From Roseomonas mucosa ATCC BAA-692 (GTDB lineage Bacteria; Pseudomonadota; Alphaproteobacteria; Acetobacterales; Acetobacteraceae): DNA of 64,000 nt. The stretch lies in assembly GCF_000622225.1 (NCBI RefSeq), contig NZ_JHWD01000002.1, positions 1 through 64,000 on the forward strand. Direction: 5' to 3'. The notes beneath the pieces are model-generated. The model searched no databases. It was not told the DNA's origin and saw only the letters and a list, made by a program, of their open reading frames with translations. A program made the position numbers and the translations under genes. The number at the start of each line of letters is the position of its first letter. Positions within the stretch are counted from its first letter, which is position 1. Below are positions 15,991-23,854 of this stretch, in pieces.

Positions 15991-16866
15991 TCAGCCTTCC
16001 GCCGTGCCTTCCGCCTGGCGGTCCAGATGCGCCGCCAGGCCCTCCGGCAGCTTCAGCCGGTGGGCCAGCGCCTCCAGATAGGCGCGTTCCGCCGGCTGGT
16101 CCGGGTCCACGGCGAGGCGGGAGGCGAGATAGAGCTCCGCCGCCTGTTCCGGCGTGCTGGCGGAGGCTGCGACCTCCGAGACGCCGGCCGGCGCGGCCAG
16201 CGCGTCGAAGACGAAGCCCTTGGCCTCGGCATCCAGCCCGGCCTCATCCACCTTCGCGAAGATCCGACGCTGTTCCTCCGCGTCGATATGCCCGTCCGCC
16301 TTGGCGGCGGCGATCATGGCGCGGATGAGCGCCAGTTCGAAGGGCTGGCCGTCCGAGGCCGGCTTCGCGGCGGGGAGGAAGCGCTGCTCCACCCGCTCGG
16401 CCTCCTGCGGCGTGGCCAGCGGCGACTGATGGGGCGCCTGCCCCTTCTGCCAGTTCTCGTAGGCCCGGCTGGCCAGGGCACCGAGCAACGCGGCGCCGCC
16501 ATGGGTGAGCGCGCGGTTCAGCCCGCTCTTCTTCTTTCCGCCGCCGACCAGCAGGCCCAGCAGCCCGCCCGCCGCGCCGCCGGCCGCGAGCCCGCCCTTG
16601 CCGGACTGGCCCATCGCCTGCCGCGCGGCATCGGCCAGCCCGCCCAGGGAGCCACCGGTGGAGCCGCCGGTGAAGCCACCGGGCAGGTTCAGGCCGGAAC
16701 CTCCCGCGGAGGTGCCGCCCGGACTGGTCCAGGGCGAATTTCCGCCCTGCCCCGGCGCCGGCTCAGGGCGGCGTGCCGGCGTGGAGCCCCCGGCCATCTG
16801 GCGCAGCGCCCCGGCAGCGGCGCCCTGGCCGAGAAAACGGTCGAGGAGGTTCTTGGCGTCGATCAT
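15991..16866 (-). CDS. DUF533 (YebE-like) protein
   Basis: From ATG 16866 the protein has 291 residues beginning MIDAKNLLDRFLGQG. A Gly/Ser/Pro-rich low-complexity region follows at about residues 30-110. Next is a glycine-rich hydrophobic AAGGLLGLLVGGGKKK segment, then a TerB-like helical domain with LIRAMIAAAKADGHIDAEEQRRIF (acidic, possible metal site) and LYLASRLAVDPDQPAERAYLEAL. This layout is that of the DUF533/YebE family, whose function is unknown. It is convergent with the M20 gene. Confidence 0.85.
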   Translation of the reverse strand: MIDAKNLLDRFLGQGAAAGALRQMAGGSTPARRPEPAPGQGGNSPWTSPGGTSAGGSGLNLPGGFTGGSTGGSLGGLADAARQAMGQSGKGGLAAGGAAGGLLGLLVGGGKKKSGLNRALTHGGAALLGALASRAYENWQKGQAPHQSPLATPQEAERVEQRFLPAAKPASDGQPFELALIRAMIAAAKADGHIDAEEQRRIFAKVDEAGLDAEAKGFVFDALAAPAGVSEVAASASTPEQAAELYLASRLAVDPDQPAERAYLEALAHRLKLPEGLAAHLDRQAEGTAEG

Positions 16867-16948
16867 GCGTCCCATGTCGGGACCGGGCGCGGCCACTGCA
16901 AGATGGACGATCCTTCATGTGATCGCCCTGTCCCCGGTGGCGGTGTTC

Positions 16949-17452
16949 TCAGGCGAAGAAATCCGGCCAGGAGGCCGGTTTCGGCGCCGCGCCGCGCAGG
17001 CTGGTCTGGATCTCGGCATTCAGCGCCTGAAGGAAGCGGGAACGCTGCTTCGCGCCGAAGCTCCCGTGTCCTCGCGTTTCCACGCCGAGCTCCCGGAGGT
17101 GGCGCGAGACCTCCCGCCCCGCCAGGGCCTGGCCGATATTGTCCTCGTTCCAGACGGTGCCGCCGGGCGCCACCGCCCGCGCCCCTGCCTTCAGGCAGCG
17201 GGAGGCCAGCGGGATATCGGCGGTGACGCAGACATCGCCGGGGCGGATATGTTCCGCGATCCAGTCATCGGCGGCATCCGCGCCGGCCTCCACGATCACG
17301 CGGCGGATGTCCGGCGATTCCGGCAGCCGCACCCCGCGCGCGCCGTTGGAGACCACATGCGTCACCAGCCCGAGGCGCGCGGCGGTGCGGAAGACCTCGT
17401 CGCGCACCGGGCAGGCATCGCCGTCCACGAAGATCTCGGGCCTTTCCGTCAT
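16949..17452 (-). CDS. YaiI/YqxD family protein (DUF188)
   Basis: The 167-residue protein shows the family hallmarks: EIFVDGDACPVRDEVFRTA at the N-terminus, VVSNG, VTADIPLASRCLKAGA and RSRFLQALN. It is a PIN-related domain whose acidic residues suggest metal binding or nuclease activity, but no function is established. The start lies 2 bp after the stop of the SDR gene, so the two form a transcription unit. Confidence 0.9.
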   Translation of the reverse strand: MTERPEIFVDGDACPVRDEVFRTAARLGLVTHVVSNGARGVRLPESPDIRRVIVEAGADAADDWIAEHIRPGDVCVTADIPLASRCLKAGARAVAPGGTVWNEDNIGQALAGREVSRHLRELGVETRGHGSFGAKQRSRFLQALNAEIQTSLRGAAPKPASWPDFFA

Positions 17453-17454
17453 CC

Positions 17455-18243
17455 TCAGGTGCCCAGCGTCGCGCCGCCATCGAGCCGGACGATGCAGCCG
17501 GTGAGATAGGCGGCCTTGTCCGAGGCCAGGAAGGCCGCCATCGGCCCGTACTCGTCCGGCTCGCCCATGCGGCCGGCGGGGATGGTCTTCGCGCGGGCCG
17601 CGATCACCTCGTCCAGGCTCTTGCCGCTCTTCTTCGCCGTCGCTTCGGCGGTTTCCGTCGTGCGGGCGGTGCGGAAGGCGCCAGGGGCCAGGATGTTGCA
17701 GGTGATCCCCTCCCCCGCCACCTCGGCCGAAAGGGTCTTGCTCCAGCCCGCCAGTGCGGCGCGCAGCGTGTTGGAGATGGCGAGGTTGGCGATCGGCTGC
17801 TCGATCCCGATGCTGCCCACCGCGATGATCCGGCCCCAGCGGCGTTCCCGCATCCCGGGCAGGAGGCGGTTGGCGACCTGGATCGGCGAGAGCACGGCCG
17901 GGCGGAACCAGGTCTCCAGCATCTCCGGCGTCAGCCCCAGCGCGGTGCCCGGCGGCGGGCCGCCATGGTTCAGGAAGAGGATGTCCACCCCGCCCAGCGC
18001 CGCCAGCGCGCCGTCGGCCAGGGCATCCATGTCGGCTGCCTTCGCGACATCGGCGGGGATGCCCACGGCCTTGGGCGCACCCAGGGAGCGCAGCGAATCG
18101 CAGGCCTTGTCCAGGCTCGCCTGCTCGCGCCCGGAAATGGCGAGCGCCACGCCCTCCGCCGCCAGGGCCTCCGCCACCGAACGGCCGAGGCCCTTGGAGG
18201 CGCCCATCACCAGCGCCCGCTTGCCCCGCAGACCGAGATCCAT
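17455..18243 (-). CDS. SDR family protein lacking the usual catalytic Tyr/Lys
   Basis: The 262-residue Rossmann protein has the cofactor motif GASKGLGRSVAEAL (TGxxxGxG-type) and the NHGGPPPG variant of NNAG. It also has GSIGIEQPIANLAISNTLRAAL, where the canonical YxxxK should stand. The catalytic Tyr and Lys are replaced (ISNTLRA), while Ser is retained. This combination of NxGGPxPG and no YxxxK matches the divergent BKR-like SDR subgroup rather than a broken enzyme. Oxidoreductase activity is therefore uncertain. It is the first gene of a pair with the DUF188 gene. Confidence 0.85.
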   Translation of the reverse strand: MDLGLRGKRALVMGASKGLGRSVAEALAAEGVALAISGREQASLDKACDSLRSLGAPKAVGIPADVAKAADMDALADGALAALGGVDILFLNHGGPPPGTALGLTPEMLETWFRPAVLSPIQVANRLLPGMRERRWGRIIAVGSIGIEQPIANLAISNTLRAALAGWSKTLSAEVAGEGITCNILAPGAFRTARTTETAEATAKKSGKSLDEVIAARAKTIPAGRMGEPDEYGPMAAFLASDKAAYLTGCIVRLDGGATLGT

Positions 18244-18378
18244 CGGCTTTTCCCTTCCCGTCAGGTTTCGCCCGGAAGCTGGACCGCCGGCCGGCCCAAG
18301 GCAAGCCGCCGCCCGGCCTGGAACAGGGCAGCCGGCGAGTCCATGCTGCGCGCCGGACTTTCCGGGAAGGAACCCGCC

Positions 18379-19344
18379 ATGGCGAAGCCCAGCATCCTGC
18401 TCACCCGTCACTACCCTCCTGCCGTGATGGAACGCGCGGCGCGGGACTATGCCTGCGTGACGCGGGCGGAGGATGGCGGGCTGACCGGGGCGGCGCTGTG
18501 CCGCCTCGCGGCGGGGGTGGAGGGCATCCTCTGCGCCGCGGGCGACCCGATGGACGGCGCCACCATCGCGGCCCTGCCGGACAGCGTGCGGGTCCTGGCC
18601 ACCTTCAGCGTCGGCACCGACCATATCGACCTGGAGGCCGCGCGGCGCCGGGGAATCGTGGTGACCAACACCCCCGACGTGCTGAGCGTGGCCACGGCGG
18701 AGATCGCCATGCTGCTGGTCCTGATGTGCGCCCGCCGCGCCGGGGAGGCGGAGCGGATGGTGCGGGCGCGGGAATGGGTCGGCTGGTCGCCCACGCAGCT
18801 CCTGGGCGTGACGCTGGAGGGCAAGAGGCTCGGCATCCTGGGCATGGGGCGCATCGGCCAGGCGCTGGCCCGGATGGCGCGGGGCTTCGGGATGGAGATC
18901 CACTACCGCAACCGCGGCCGCCTCGCCCCGGAGCAGGAGGAGGGTGCGGTCTTCCATGCCACGGACGAGGCCTTCCTGGGCACGGTGGACGTGCTGTCCA
19001 TGCATATCCCGGGCGGCGCCGCGACGCGGAACTGGCTGGACGCGGGGCGGATCGCGCAGCTCCGCAAGGGCGCCATCGTGGTGAACACGGGCCGGGGCAG
19101 CACGGTGGACGACGCCGCGCTCTGCGCCGCCTTGCATTCGGGGCACCTGCGCGCCGCCGGGCTGGATGTCTTCGCCGGCGAGCCGCGGATCTTCGAGGGC
19201 TATCATGGCGCGCCCAACGTCACCCTGCTGCCGCATCTGGGCAGCGCCACCGAGGAGACGCGCGACGCCATGGGCTTCCGCTGCCTCGACAACCTCGACG
19301 CGTTGCTGCGGCGTGGCGAGGAGCCGCCGCACCGGGTGGCATGA
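18379..19344 (+). CDS. D-2-hydroxyacid dehydrogenase (glyoxylate reductase type)
   Basis: The 321-residue protein has FSVGTDHIDLEAARRRGI, the Rossmann motif GILGMGRIGQALARMARGFGM, the catalytic Arg in NTGRGSTVDDAAL, Glu in DVFAGEPRI and His in TLLPHLGSATEETR. These make it a D-2-hydroxyacid dehydrogenase of the glyoxylate/hydroxypyruvate reductase group. ATG 18379 follows a Shine-Dalgarno-like GGGAAGGA. It is one of three such paralogues in the window; the pairwise similarity looks low, so these are not recent duplicates. Confidence 0.88.
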   Translation: MAKPSILLTRHYPPAVMERAARDYACVTRAEDGGLTGAALCRLAAGVEGILCAAGDPMDGATIAALPDSVRVLATFSVGTDHIDLEAARRRGIVVTNTPDVLSVATAEIAMLLVLMCARRAGEAERMVRAREWVGWSPTQLLGVTLEGKRLGILGMGRIGQALARMARGFGMEIHYRNRGRLAPEQEEGAVFHATDEAFLGTVDVLSMHIPGGAATRNWLDAGRIAQLRKGAIVVNTGRGSTVDDAALCAALHSGHLRAAGLDVFAGEPRIFEGYHGAPNVTLLPHLGSATEETRDAMGFRCLDNLDALLRRGEEPPHRVA

Positions 19345-19466
19345 GCGGAGCGGACCGGGAAGGGCGGTGGCGGAGGCGGGCACGCCATTCATGACAGATC
19401 CGCGGCATGAATCCGCGGTCCGGGGGCTTGCCCTGCCTTCCGGGCTCGGCTATCCGCCCCGTCATC

Positions 19467-19557
19467 GGACAGGTGGCCGAGTGGTCGAAGGCGCGCGCCT
19501 GGAAAGTGCGTATACGTCAAAAGCGTATCGTGGGTTCGAATCCCACCCTGTCCGCCA
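19467..19557 (+). tRNA. tRNA-Ser (anticodon GGA)
   Basis: The acceptor stem GGACAGG pairs with CCTGTCC, with discriminator G and an encoded CCA at 19555-19557. The anticodon loop CTGGAAA gives GGA. The long variable arm (GCGTATACGTCAAAAGCGTATC) confirms a class II serine tRNA. The T-arm GGGTTCGAATCCC is present. An AT-richer segment begins immediately after the 3' end. Confidence 0.97.
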
Positions 19558-19959
19558 ACCCCGCCGATTGTCCTCCATGGCGCGATATTCCCGCCGATGG
19601 CCGCCGACACCGTGCGGTTTAGCAAACCGCCGTTTCCACGCCGTAGTTCGACACCAGCGTGCCCGAGCTGGCAGTGCGGCAGCTTCCGACCCGTTTCCGG
19701 CCGTTCGGTAGATCGGCGGGGCATCCCGAAATCGGCCGTTCCACCAACTCGCAGCAGTCCCGTTTTTCCATGTCCGACGGATCGTTCCGGGAAAGAGCCA
19801 TCGGGAACAGGTTCTGGGAAAACGTCCCAACCTGGAGGCATCGGGAAACCGATCCTGCCTCGGCTGTCCCGTTGAAGGTTCCTTTGCGAGAAGGTCCAAA
19901 TGCCCCAATGTCGTTCTATATCGCGGGCCTATGTGACGGGGGACGCTACCGGAGGTGTT
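19558..19959. other. gene-free stretch behind tRNA-Ser
   Basis: No frame is convincing here. A perfect hairpin lies at 19614-19630 (GCGGTTT, AGC, AAACCGC) but without a T-run. The composition is less GC-rich than the backbone. It separates the tRNA from the dehydrogenase-like gene and may be an integration scar. Confidence 0.4.
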
Positions 19960-20766
19960 ATGTCGGAAGCAGGTTTACAGTCAGTCGGCATGGTTGGGCT
20001 GGGTAAGATCGGCGGTGCAGTGGCGCAGCATATCCTTGCCGCGGGTCATCCCGTCACCGTCTGGGCACGACGGCCATCCACCATGGCCGAGCTTGTTGAA
20101 AGAGGTGCTGTCGCCGTGCAGTCACTCGGAGAGATCGGCCAAGCCGACGTGGTGATCTCCGTCGTGTTCGACGATGAAGCGACGCGAGAGGTTGTACTTG
20201 GCTCGGCGGGCTTCATCAATTCTATGCGGCCGGGAGCCATCCATGTGGCGATGGAGACTATCTCCCCTGCCTTGTCGCAGGAGTTGCACGATGCCCACGC
20301 AGAACGCGGCCAACGCTATATCGCCGCCCCCGTTTTCGGGCGTCCCCAGGCTGCTGCGGCCGGACAACTCTCAATCATATGTTCGGGACCGAAAGACACC
20401 TACGATGTCGCGGCTCCGATCTTGTCGGCGGCAGGCTCCACGCGGTGGGTCGGCTCCGATGTCGGGCAGGCCATGCTGGTCAAGCTGATCGGTAACCACA
20501 TGATCCTGACCATGGGAGAATTGCTGGGCGAGACCTTCACCTTCCTGCGCGCCGGCGGGATCGATGGCGCGGAGACCAAGGCTGCGCTGCTGGATACTCT
20601 CATGCCTGGCGTGCTCGCAGGGTACGCACAGCGCATGGTCGATCAACCTGACGCTCCACGCCCTGCTGCTTCGGCCATCGGCCGCAAGGACAACGGGCTT
20701 GTTCTGGCGGCGGCCGAGCAGCTGGATGTCCCGCTGCCATTAGCTGAGTTCCTTCGCAGCCACTAA
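19960..20766 (+). CDS. NAD(P)-dependent beta-hydroxyacid dehydrogenase-like protein
   Basis: The 268-residue protein begins with a Rossmann motif VGMVGLGKIGGAVAQHIL (residues 9-26), then PVTVWARR, and later the catalytic-lysine helix MLVKLIGNHMILTMGE. This is the 6-phosphogluconate dehydrogenase / 3-hydroxyisobutyrate dehydrogenase superfamily, which also includes glyoxylate reductases and imine reductases. ATG 19960 is preceded by GGAGGTG at good spacing. Codon use is less GC-biased than the surrounding genes, and it stands alone in a patch behind tRNA-Ser, so horizontal acquisition is likely. The substrate is not evident. Confidence 0.8.
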   Translation: MSEAGLQSVGMVGLGKIGGAVAQHILAAGHPVTVWARRPSTMAELVERGAVAVQSLGEIGQADVVISVVFDDEATREVVLGSAGFINSMRPGAIHVAMETISPALSQELHDAHAERGQRYIAAPVFGRPQAAAAGQLSIICSGPKDTYDVAAPILSAAGSTRWVGSDVGQAMLVKLIGNHMILTMGELLGETFTFLRAGGIDGAETKAALLDTLMPGVLAGYAQRMVDQPDAPRPAASAIGRKDNGLVLAAAEQLDVPLPLAEFLRSH

Positions 20767-21427
20767 TACAACGAGACCCCACCGCTAGGAGAACAGCGGG
20801 GCAAGGTCTTCTCAGGACTCGATCCCTTGCGAGACAGGTCGGCGGGGCGCGCCTTTTTCAACAGCCCTGGCCGTTTGGTGAACATCGTCAGACGGTCCTG
20901 TAGGGCCGGCTGCTGCCGCAGGCCAGTGTTCGTTAACCCGTGTGGGAAAGAGTGTGCGGCAAAGGTTCCGCTGCGTCAGCTATCCGCTTCGATGCGCCCG
21001 ATAGCTGTCGGGCGGCAATGTCCCCATTCTCGACATTTGATCAATCAGCCGCGCAGGTTGGACCAACTGGTAGATCCAAAGGGCGACTGGAGGAAGGCAA
21101 CCTGGGGCGAACTGGAATACTCCGTCAAACGTCCGAAATGGCCGCCGTCAGACCCCTAGAAGCCGCCGAGAACCGCCGTTTGCCGAATAGCAGGAAGAAT
21201 CTGCATGATCATCGAAGGGTTGTGACGATCTCATAGCGCTCATTTTCATCGGGTGCCGCCCGCCAGAAGACCTTATCTCCGACGCAGCATCGGAGCGGCT
21301 TCGTTCGGCTCACCGTAGCGGATGCCGCGAACCATGCCGCGCCGGCGCCGATCCGGCGGCGCTGAAACAGCCCCCTTCACCAACGCTTTCCGAAGCGACC
21401 CGGGATGGACGGATAGGGAGGACGACC
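20767..21427. other. 660 bp without a recognisable gene
   Basis: A bulged inverted repeat follows the dehydrogenase stop (about 20772-20815; AGACC/GGTCT outer and CCGCT/AGCGG inner arms) and may end its transcript. The rest shows only short open frames without family features or codon bias. The word CTTTTTCAACAGCC at about 20851 resembles sequence often seen at IS ends, but no partner repeat was found. I read this as decayed foreign DNA. Confidence 0.4.
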
Positions 21428-21586
21428 ATGCGGTTGATCTTGTGCCTTGCGGCGCTTCTCATGCTGAGCGGCTGTGGACTGGTGGCCCTGCCCTTCCGCG
21501 CCACGGGCGATGTGGTGCAGGTGGTGCCTGTCGTCGGGGGGCCTGTCGGCAAGCCGATCCATGCGGTGGGCGACGCGATCGACTGA
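21428..21586 (+). CDS. small lipoprotein of the DUF6726 type (52 aa)
   Basis: This short frame encodes a lipoprotein signal with lipobox LSGC (Cys16) after MRLILCLAALLM. A mature part follows with VALPFRATGDVVQVVPVVGGPVGKPIHAVGDAID. The repeating Val-Val-Pro and Val-Gly pattern and the length match small alphaproteobacterial DUF6726 lipoproteins. A strong Shine-Dalgarno (AGGGAGG) precedes ATG 21428. It marks the return to backbone DNA after the patch behind tRNA-Ser. Function is unknown; it is presumably anchored in the outer or inner membrane. Confidence 0.75.
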   Translation: MRLILCLAALLMLSGCGLVALPFRATGDVVQVVPVVGGPVGKPIHAVGDAID

Positions 21587-21622
21587 GGACACGCGCCGCG
21601 GGATGGTGGTCACGGCCCGCCC

Positions 21623-21847
21623 CTATATCCGGTCGAGCCATTCATCCACGGCCGCCTTGGCGGCGCCGGGCGTCGGGAATCGCGCGCCATCCTGCGGATG
21701 GCCTGCCATGCGAAGAAAATTCTGATCCGGAAACCGCTGTCCCGTCGTCTCGATGAGGGCGCCACGGTATTCCCAGGTCGGGCCGCCCCTGAGGCCTTGG
21801 AAGGTCAGAAGACGGGCTTCACCCATCCCTTTGTCGTCCGATGCCAT
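21623..21847 (-). CDS. hypothetical protein (74 aa)
   Basis: The frame from ATG 21847 encodes a soluble 74-residue protein, MASDDKGMGEARLLTFQGL and onwards. It has a TWEYRGALIETTGQRFPDQN strand-rich core and a C-terminal helix AAKAAVDEWLDRI. The amphipathic pattern looks like a real small domain, but I do not recognise a family. It converges with the DUF6726 gene. Longer upstream starts exist in frame but add a low-quality leader. Confidence 0.5.
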   Translation of the reverse strand: MASDDKGMGEARLLTFQGLRGGPTWEYRGALIETTGQRFPDQNFLRMAGHPQDGARFPTPGAAKAAVDEWLDRI

Positions 21848-22132
21848 ACACTCACGCTGCGACTGTGGAAGAACCTGTTCCGTCTTGGCGCAAGCGGCCG
21901 TGCCCGGCGTCATCCATTCGGATGAGGCTTTGACGACCCGGGGCGATAGGTGAGGCAAAGCCAGGCCTGTTCCAGCCGCCCGGGAGATTATCCTTCTGGT
22001 GACGACAGCGGCCGGTCTGAATCCAACCGCGACGTTCTGGCCACAGACCTGGAAGGACCAGAAGTGACGGGCGAAACGCGCCCTGGCTTCTATGGGAGGA
22101 TTTTGGGGTGGTTCGCTTTGGTGAGGCTCAAA

Positions 22133-22151
22133 CCGGCAGAAAACCTGCCGG
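22133..22151 (-). terminator. hairpin downstream of tRNA-Glu
   Basis: CCGGCAG and CTGCCGG form a perfect 7-bp stem with a 5-nt loop, immediately after the tRNA-Glu 3' end on the minus strand. Only three T residues follow, so it is a weak but well-placed terminator. Confidence 0.55.
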
Positions 22152-22153
22152 AA

Positions 22154-22229
22154 TGGCGTCCCCTAGGGGATTCGAACCCCTGTTGCCGCCGTGAGAGGGC
22201 GGTGTCCTAGGCCTCTAGACGAAGGGGAC
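22154..22229 (-). tRNA. tRNA-Glu (anticodon CTC)
   Basis: Read on the minus strand, GTCCCCT pairs with AGGGGAC, with discriminator G and an encoded CCA. The anticodon loop CCTCTCA gives CTC, and the T-arm is GGGGTTCGAATCCCC. The cloverleaf is complete. Confidence 0.97.
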
Positions 22230-22366
22230 GTGGCCATCGGTGAGGTGGCTTCTATCGGAGCCTCTGCCGGGGATCAAGCCATCTCGGGCCGCTTATTTGC
22301 ATCCCTGCCTCGCGTGGGTGGGTCTTCACGCGGAAACCGTTCCAGGCGTGGGCAGGCGCCGCCGAT

Positions 22367-22645
22367 TCACTCCGTGGGGCGCAGCTCGCCCAGCACCCGG
22401 CCGGAACGCGGGTCCAGCAGCAGCACGCGCTCGCCCTGCGGCCCTTCGACCCAGACCGCCACCCGGTCCCCCGCACCGGCCAAGCCGCGGATGCGGGTGC
22501 CCGCCGGCTGTCCCAACCCGCCCTCGATCCTCTGGGCGGATGGCGTGGCGGCGGACATGCGCTGGACGATCACCGCGATCAGCCCCACGGTGCCCGCGAC
22601 AATCAGAACTCCCATGACGATGACGAGCACCTTGAGCGCGCGCAA
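22367..22645 (-). CDS. DUF6476-type membrane-anchored protein (92 aa)
   Basis: The protein has one N-terminal membrane helix (VLVIVMGVLIVAGTVGLIAVIV, residues 6-27) and a small beta-rich C-terminal part (GDRVAVWVEGPQGERVLLLDPRSGRVLGEL). This matches the short DUF6476 proteins of alphaproteobacteria, whose function is unknown. The only suitable start is TTG 22645. Its 5' end overlaps the 5' end of the divergent pseudouridine synthase gene, an arrangement that would need promoters inside the partner gene. Confidence 0.7.
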   Translation of the reverse strand: MRALKVLVIVMGVLIVAGTVGLIAVIVQRMSAATPSAQRIEGGLGQPAGTRIRGLAGAGDRVAVWVEGPQGERVLLLDPRSGRVLGELRPTE

Positions 22646-23624
22646 TCAGACCCCCGATCTTTCCCTGGATTTCATCGCCACGCCGGAACAAGCGGGGCAG
22701 CGCCTGGACCGCGTCCTGGCGGAGGTGTCAGGGGCATTGTCCCGATCCCGTGTCAAGGCGCTGATCGAGGCCGGAGAGGCGCTGCGGGACGGCCAGCCCG
22801 TGGCCAACCCTTCCGAGGCCGTGCGGCCGGGGGCCCGCTACATCCTGCATGTCCCGCCACCGGAGCCGGCGACGCCGCAGGCCCAGGCGATCCCGCTCAC
22901 CATCCTGTACGAGGACCCGCACCTGATCGTGCTGGACAAGCCGGCCGGGCTGGTCGTGCATCCCGCGCCGGGCAACCTGGACGGCACCCTGGTGAACGCC
23001 CTGCTGGCCCATGCCGGGGAGGAGCTGACGGGCATCGGCGGCGAGAAGAGGCCGGGCATCGTGCACCGGCTGGACAAGGACACCAGCGGCGTGATGGTGG
23101 TGGCGAAGTCCGAGGCAGCGCACCATGCGCTGTCGGAGGCCTTCGCTTCCCGCGACCTGGACCGGGAATACCTGGCGCTGGTCTGGGGCCTGCCCTCCCC
23201 CGGCAAGGGGGAGATCGAGGGCGATATCGGCCGCCATCCGATGGACCGGAAGCGCATGGCCGTGGTCACGCGGAACGGCAAGCACGCCCTCACCCGCTAT
23301 GCCACGGAACAGGCCTGGGCGGCCGCCTGTGCCCTGCTCCGCTGCCGGCTGGCGACCGGGCGGACCCACCAGATCCGGGTCCACCTCTCGCACAAGGGCC
23401 ATCCGCTGGTGGGGGACCCGGTCTATCTCCGCCGCACCCCGGCCTCGGCGAAGTCGCTCGGCCCGGAGGCGCGGGAGGCCCTGCTGGCCTTTCCGCGGCA
23501 AGCCCTGCACGCCGCCACGCTGGGCTTCCGCCATCCCGTGACCGGGGAGGCGCTGAGCTTCTCCGCCCCCCTGCCGCCGGACATGGCGGCCCTGCTGGAC
23601 GTGTTGAAGCGCGACGGAGAGTAA
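22614..23624 (+). CDS. rluD: RluA-family 23S rRNA pseudouridine synthase (RluD-like)
   Basis: The 336-residue protein has an N-terminal S4 RNA-binding domain (RLDRVLAEVSGALSRSRVKALIEAGEALRDG). The catalytic domain follows with VLDKPAGLVVHPAPGN and GIVHRLDKDTSGVMVVAK, where the Asp of HRLDKDTSG is the conserved nucleophile. TGRTHQIRVHLSHKGHPLVGDPVY is motif III. RluD modifies helix 69 of 23S rRNA. Two ATG codons (22614, 22620) are possible starts, both overlapping the divergent gene; neither has a good Shine-Dalgarno. The position directly before rpoH is common in alphaproteobacteria. Confidence 0.85.
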   Translation: MTMTSTLSARNQTPDLSLDFIATPEQAGQRLDRVLAEVSGALSRSRVKALIEAGEALRDGQPVANPSEAVRPGARYILHVPPPEPATPQAQAIPLTILYEDPHLIVLDKPAGLVVHPAPGNLDGTLVNALLAHAGEELTGIGGEKRPGIVHRLDKDTSGVMVVAKSEAAHHALSEAFASRDLDREYLALVWGLPSPGKGEIEGDIGRHPMDRKRMAVVTRNGKHALTRYATEQAWAAACALLRCRLATGRTHQIRVHLSHKGHPLVGDPVYLRRTPASAKSLGPEAREALLAFPRQALHAATLGFRHPVTGEALSFSAPLPPDMAALLDVLKRDGE

Positions 23625-23625
23625 C

Positions 23626-23648
23626 CCGACTGTGACAGTCGGTTTTTC
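23626..23648 (+). terminator. intrinsic terminator of the pseudouridine synthase gene
   Basis: A perfect 7-bp stem CCGACTG/CAGTCGG with a TGA loop is followed by TTTTT. It begins immediately after the stop codon. Confidence 0.9.
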
Positions 23649-23677
23649 TTGCAAACAAAGGGCGAACGCGCTAAAAA
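23649..23677 (+). promoter_or_regulatory. candidate rpoH promoter, starting inside the upstream terminator tail
   Basis: TTGCAA (23649-23654) and TAAAAA (23672-23677) are 17 bp apart and would start an rpoH transcript with a leader of about 170 nt. The -35 begins at the end of the preceding terminator's T-run. The -10 is only a partial match, so this is a candidate. The long leader could hold translational control of the heat-shock sigma factor. Confidence 0.45.
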
Positions 23678-23854
23678 CTCGCTGCGCCGCCGCAGCCAGG
23701 TGCCGCTTTGAGGCGTTAGTCGCGGAGACATGTTCCGACGTGACCGGAGCGACCGCGACGCGCTGGGCCTGGCAACGGATGGGCACATTCCACAGCGGTC
23801 TCAGAGCCAGCCGTCACGGGGGCTCCTGAAACCGGAGAGGAGGCGAGTACATAC

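Noticed and set aside
19389-19841. Minus-strand frame containing GGIRTHDTLLTYT
   Set aside because: It is the antisense of tRNA-Ser, a well-known spurious protein pattern.
20827-21159. 110-codon plus-strand frame
   Set aside because: No codon bias, no ribosome site and no recognisable domain; it is likely scar DNA.
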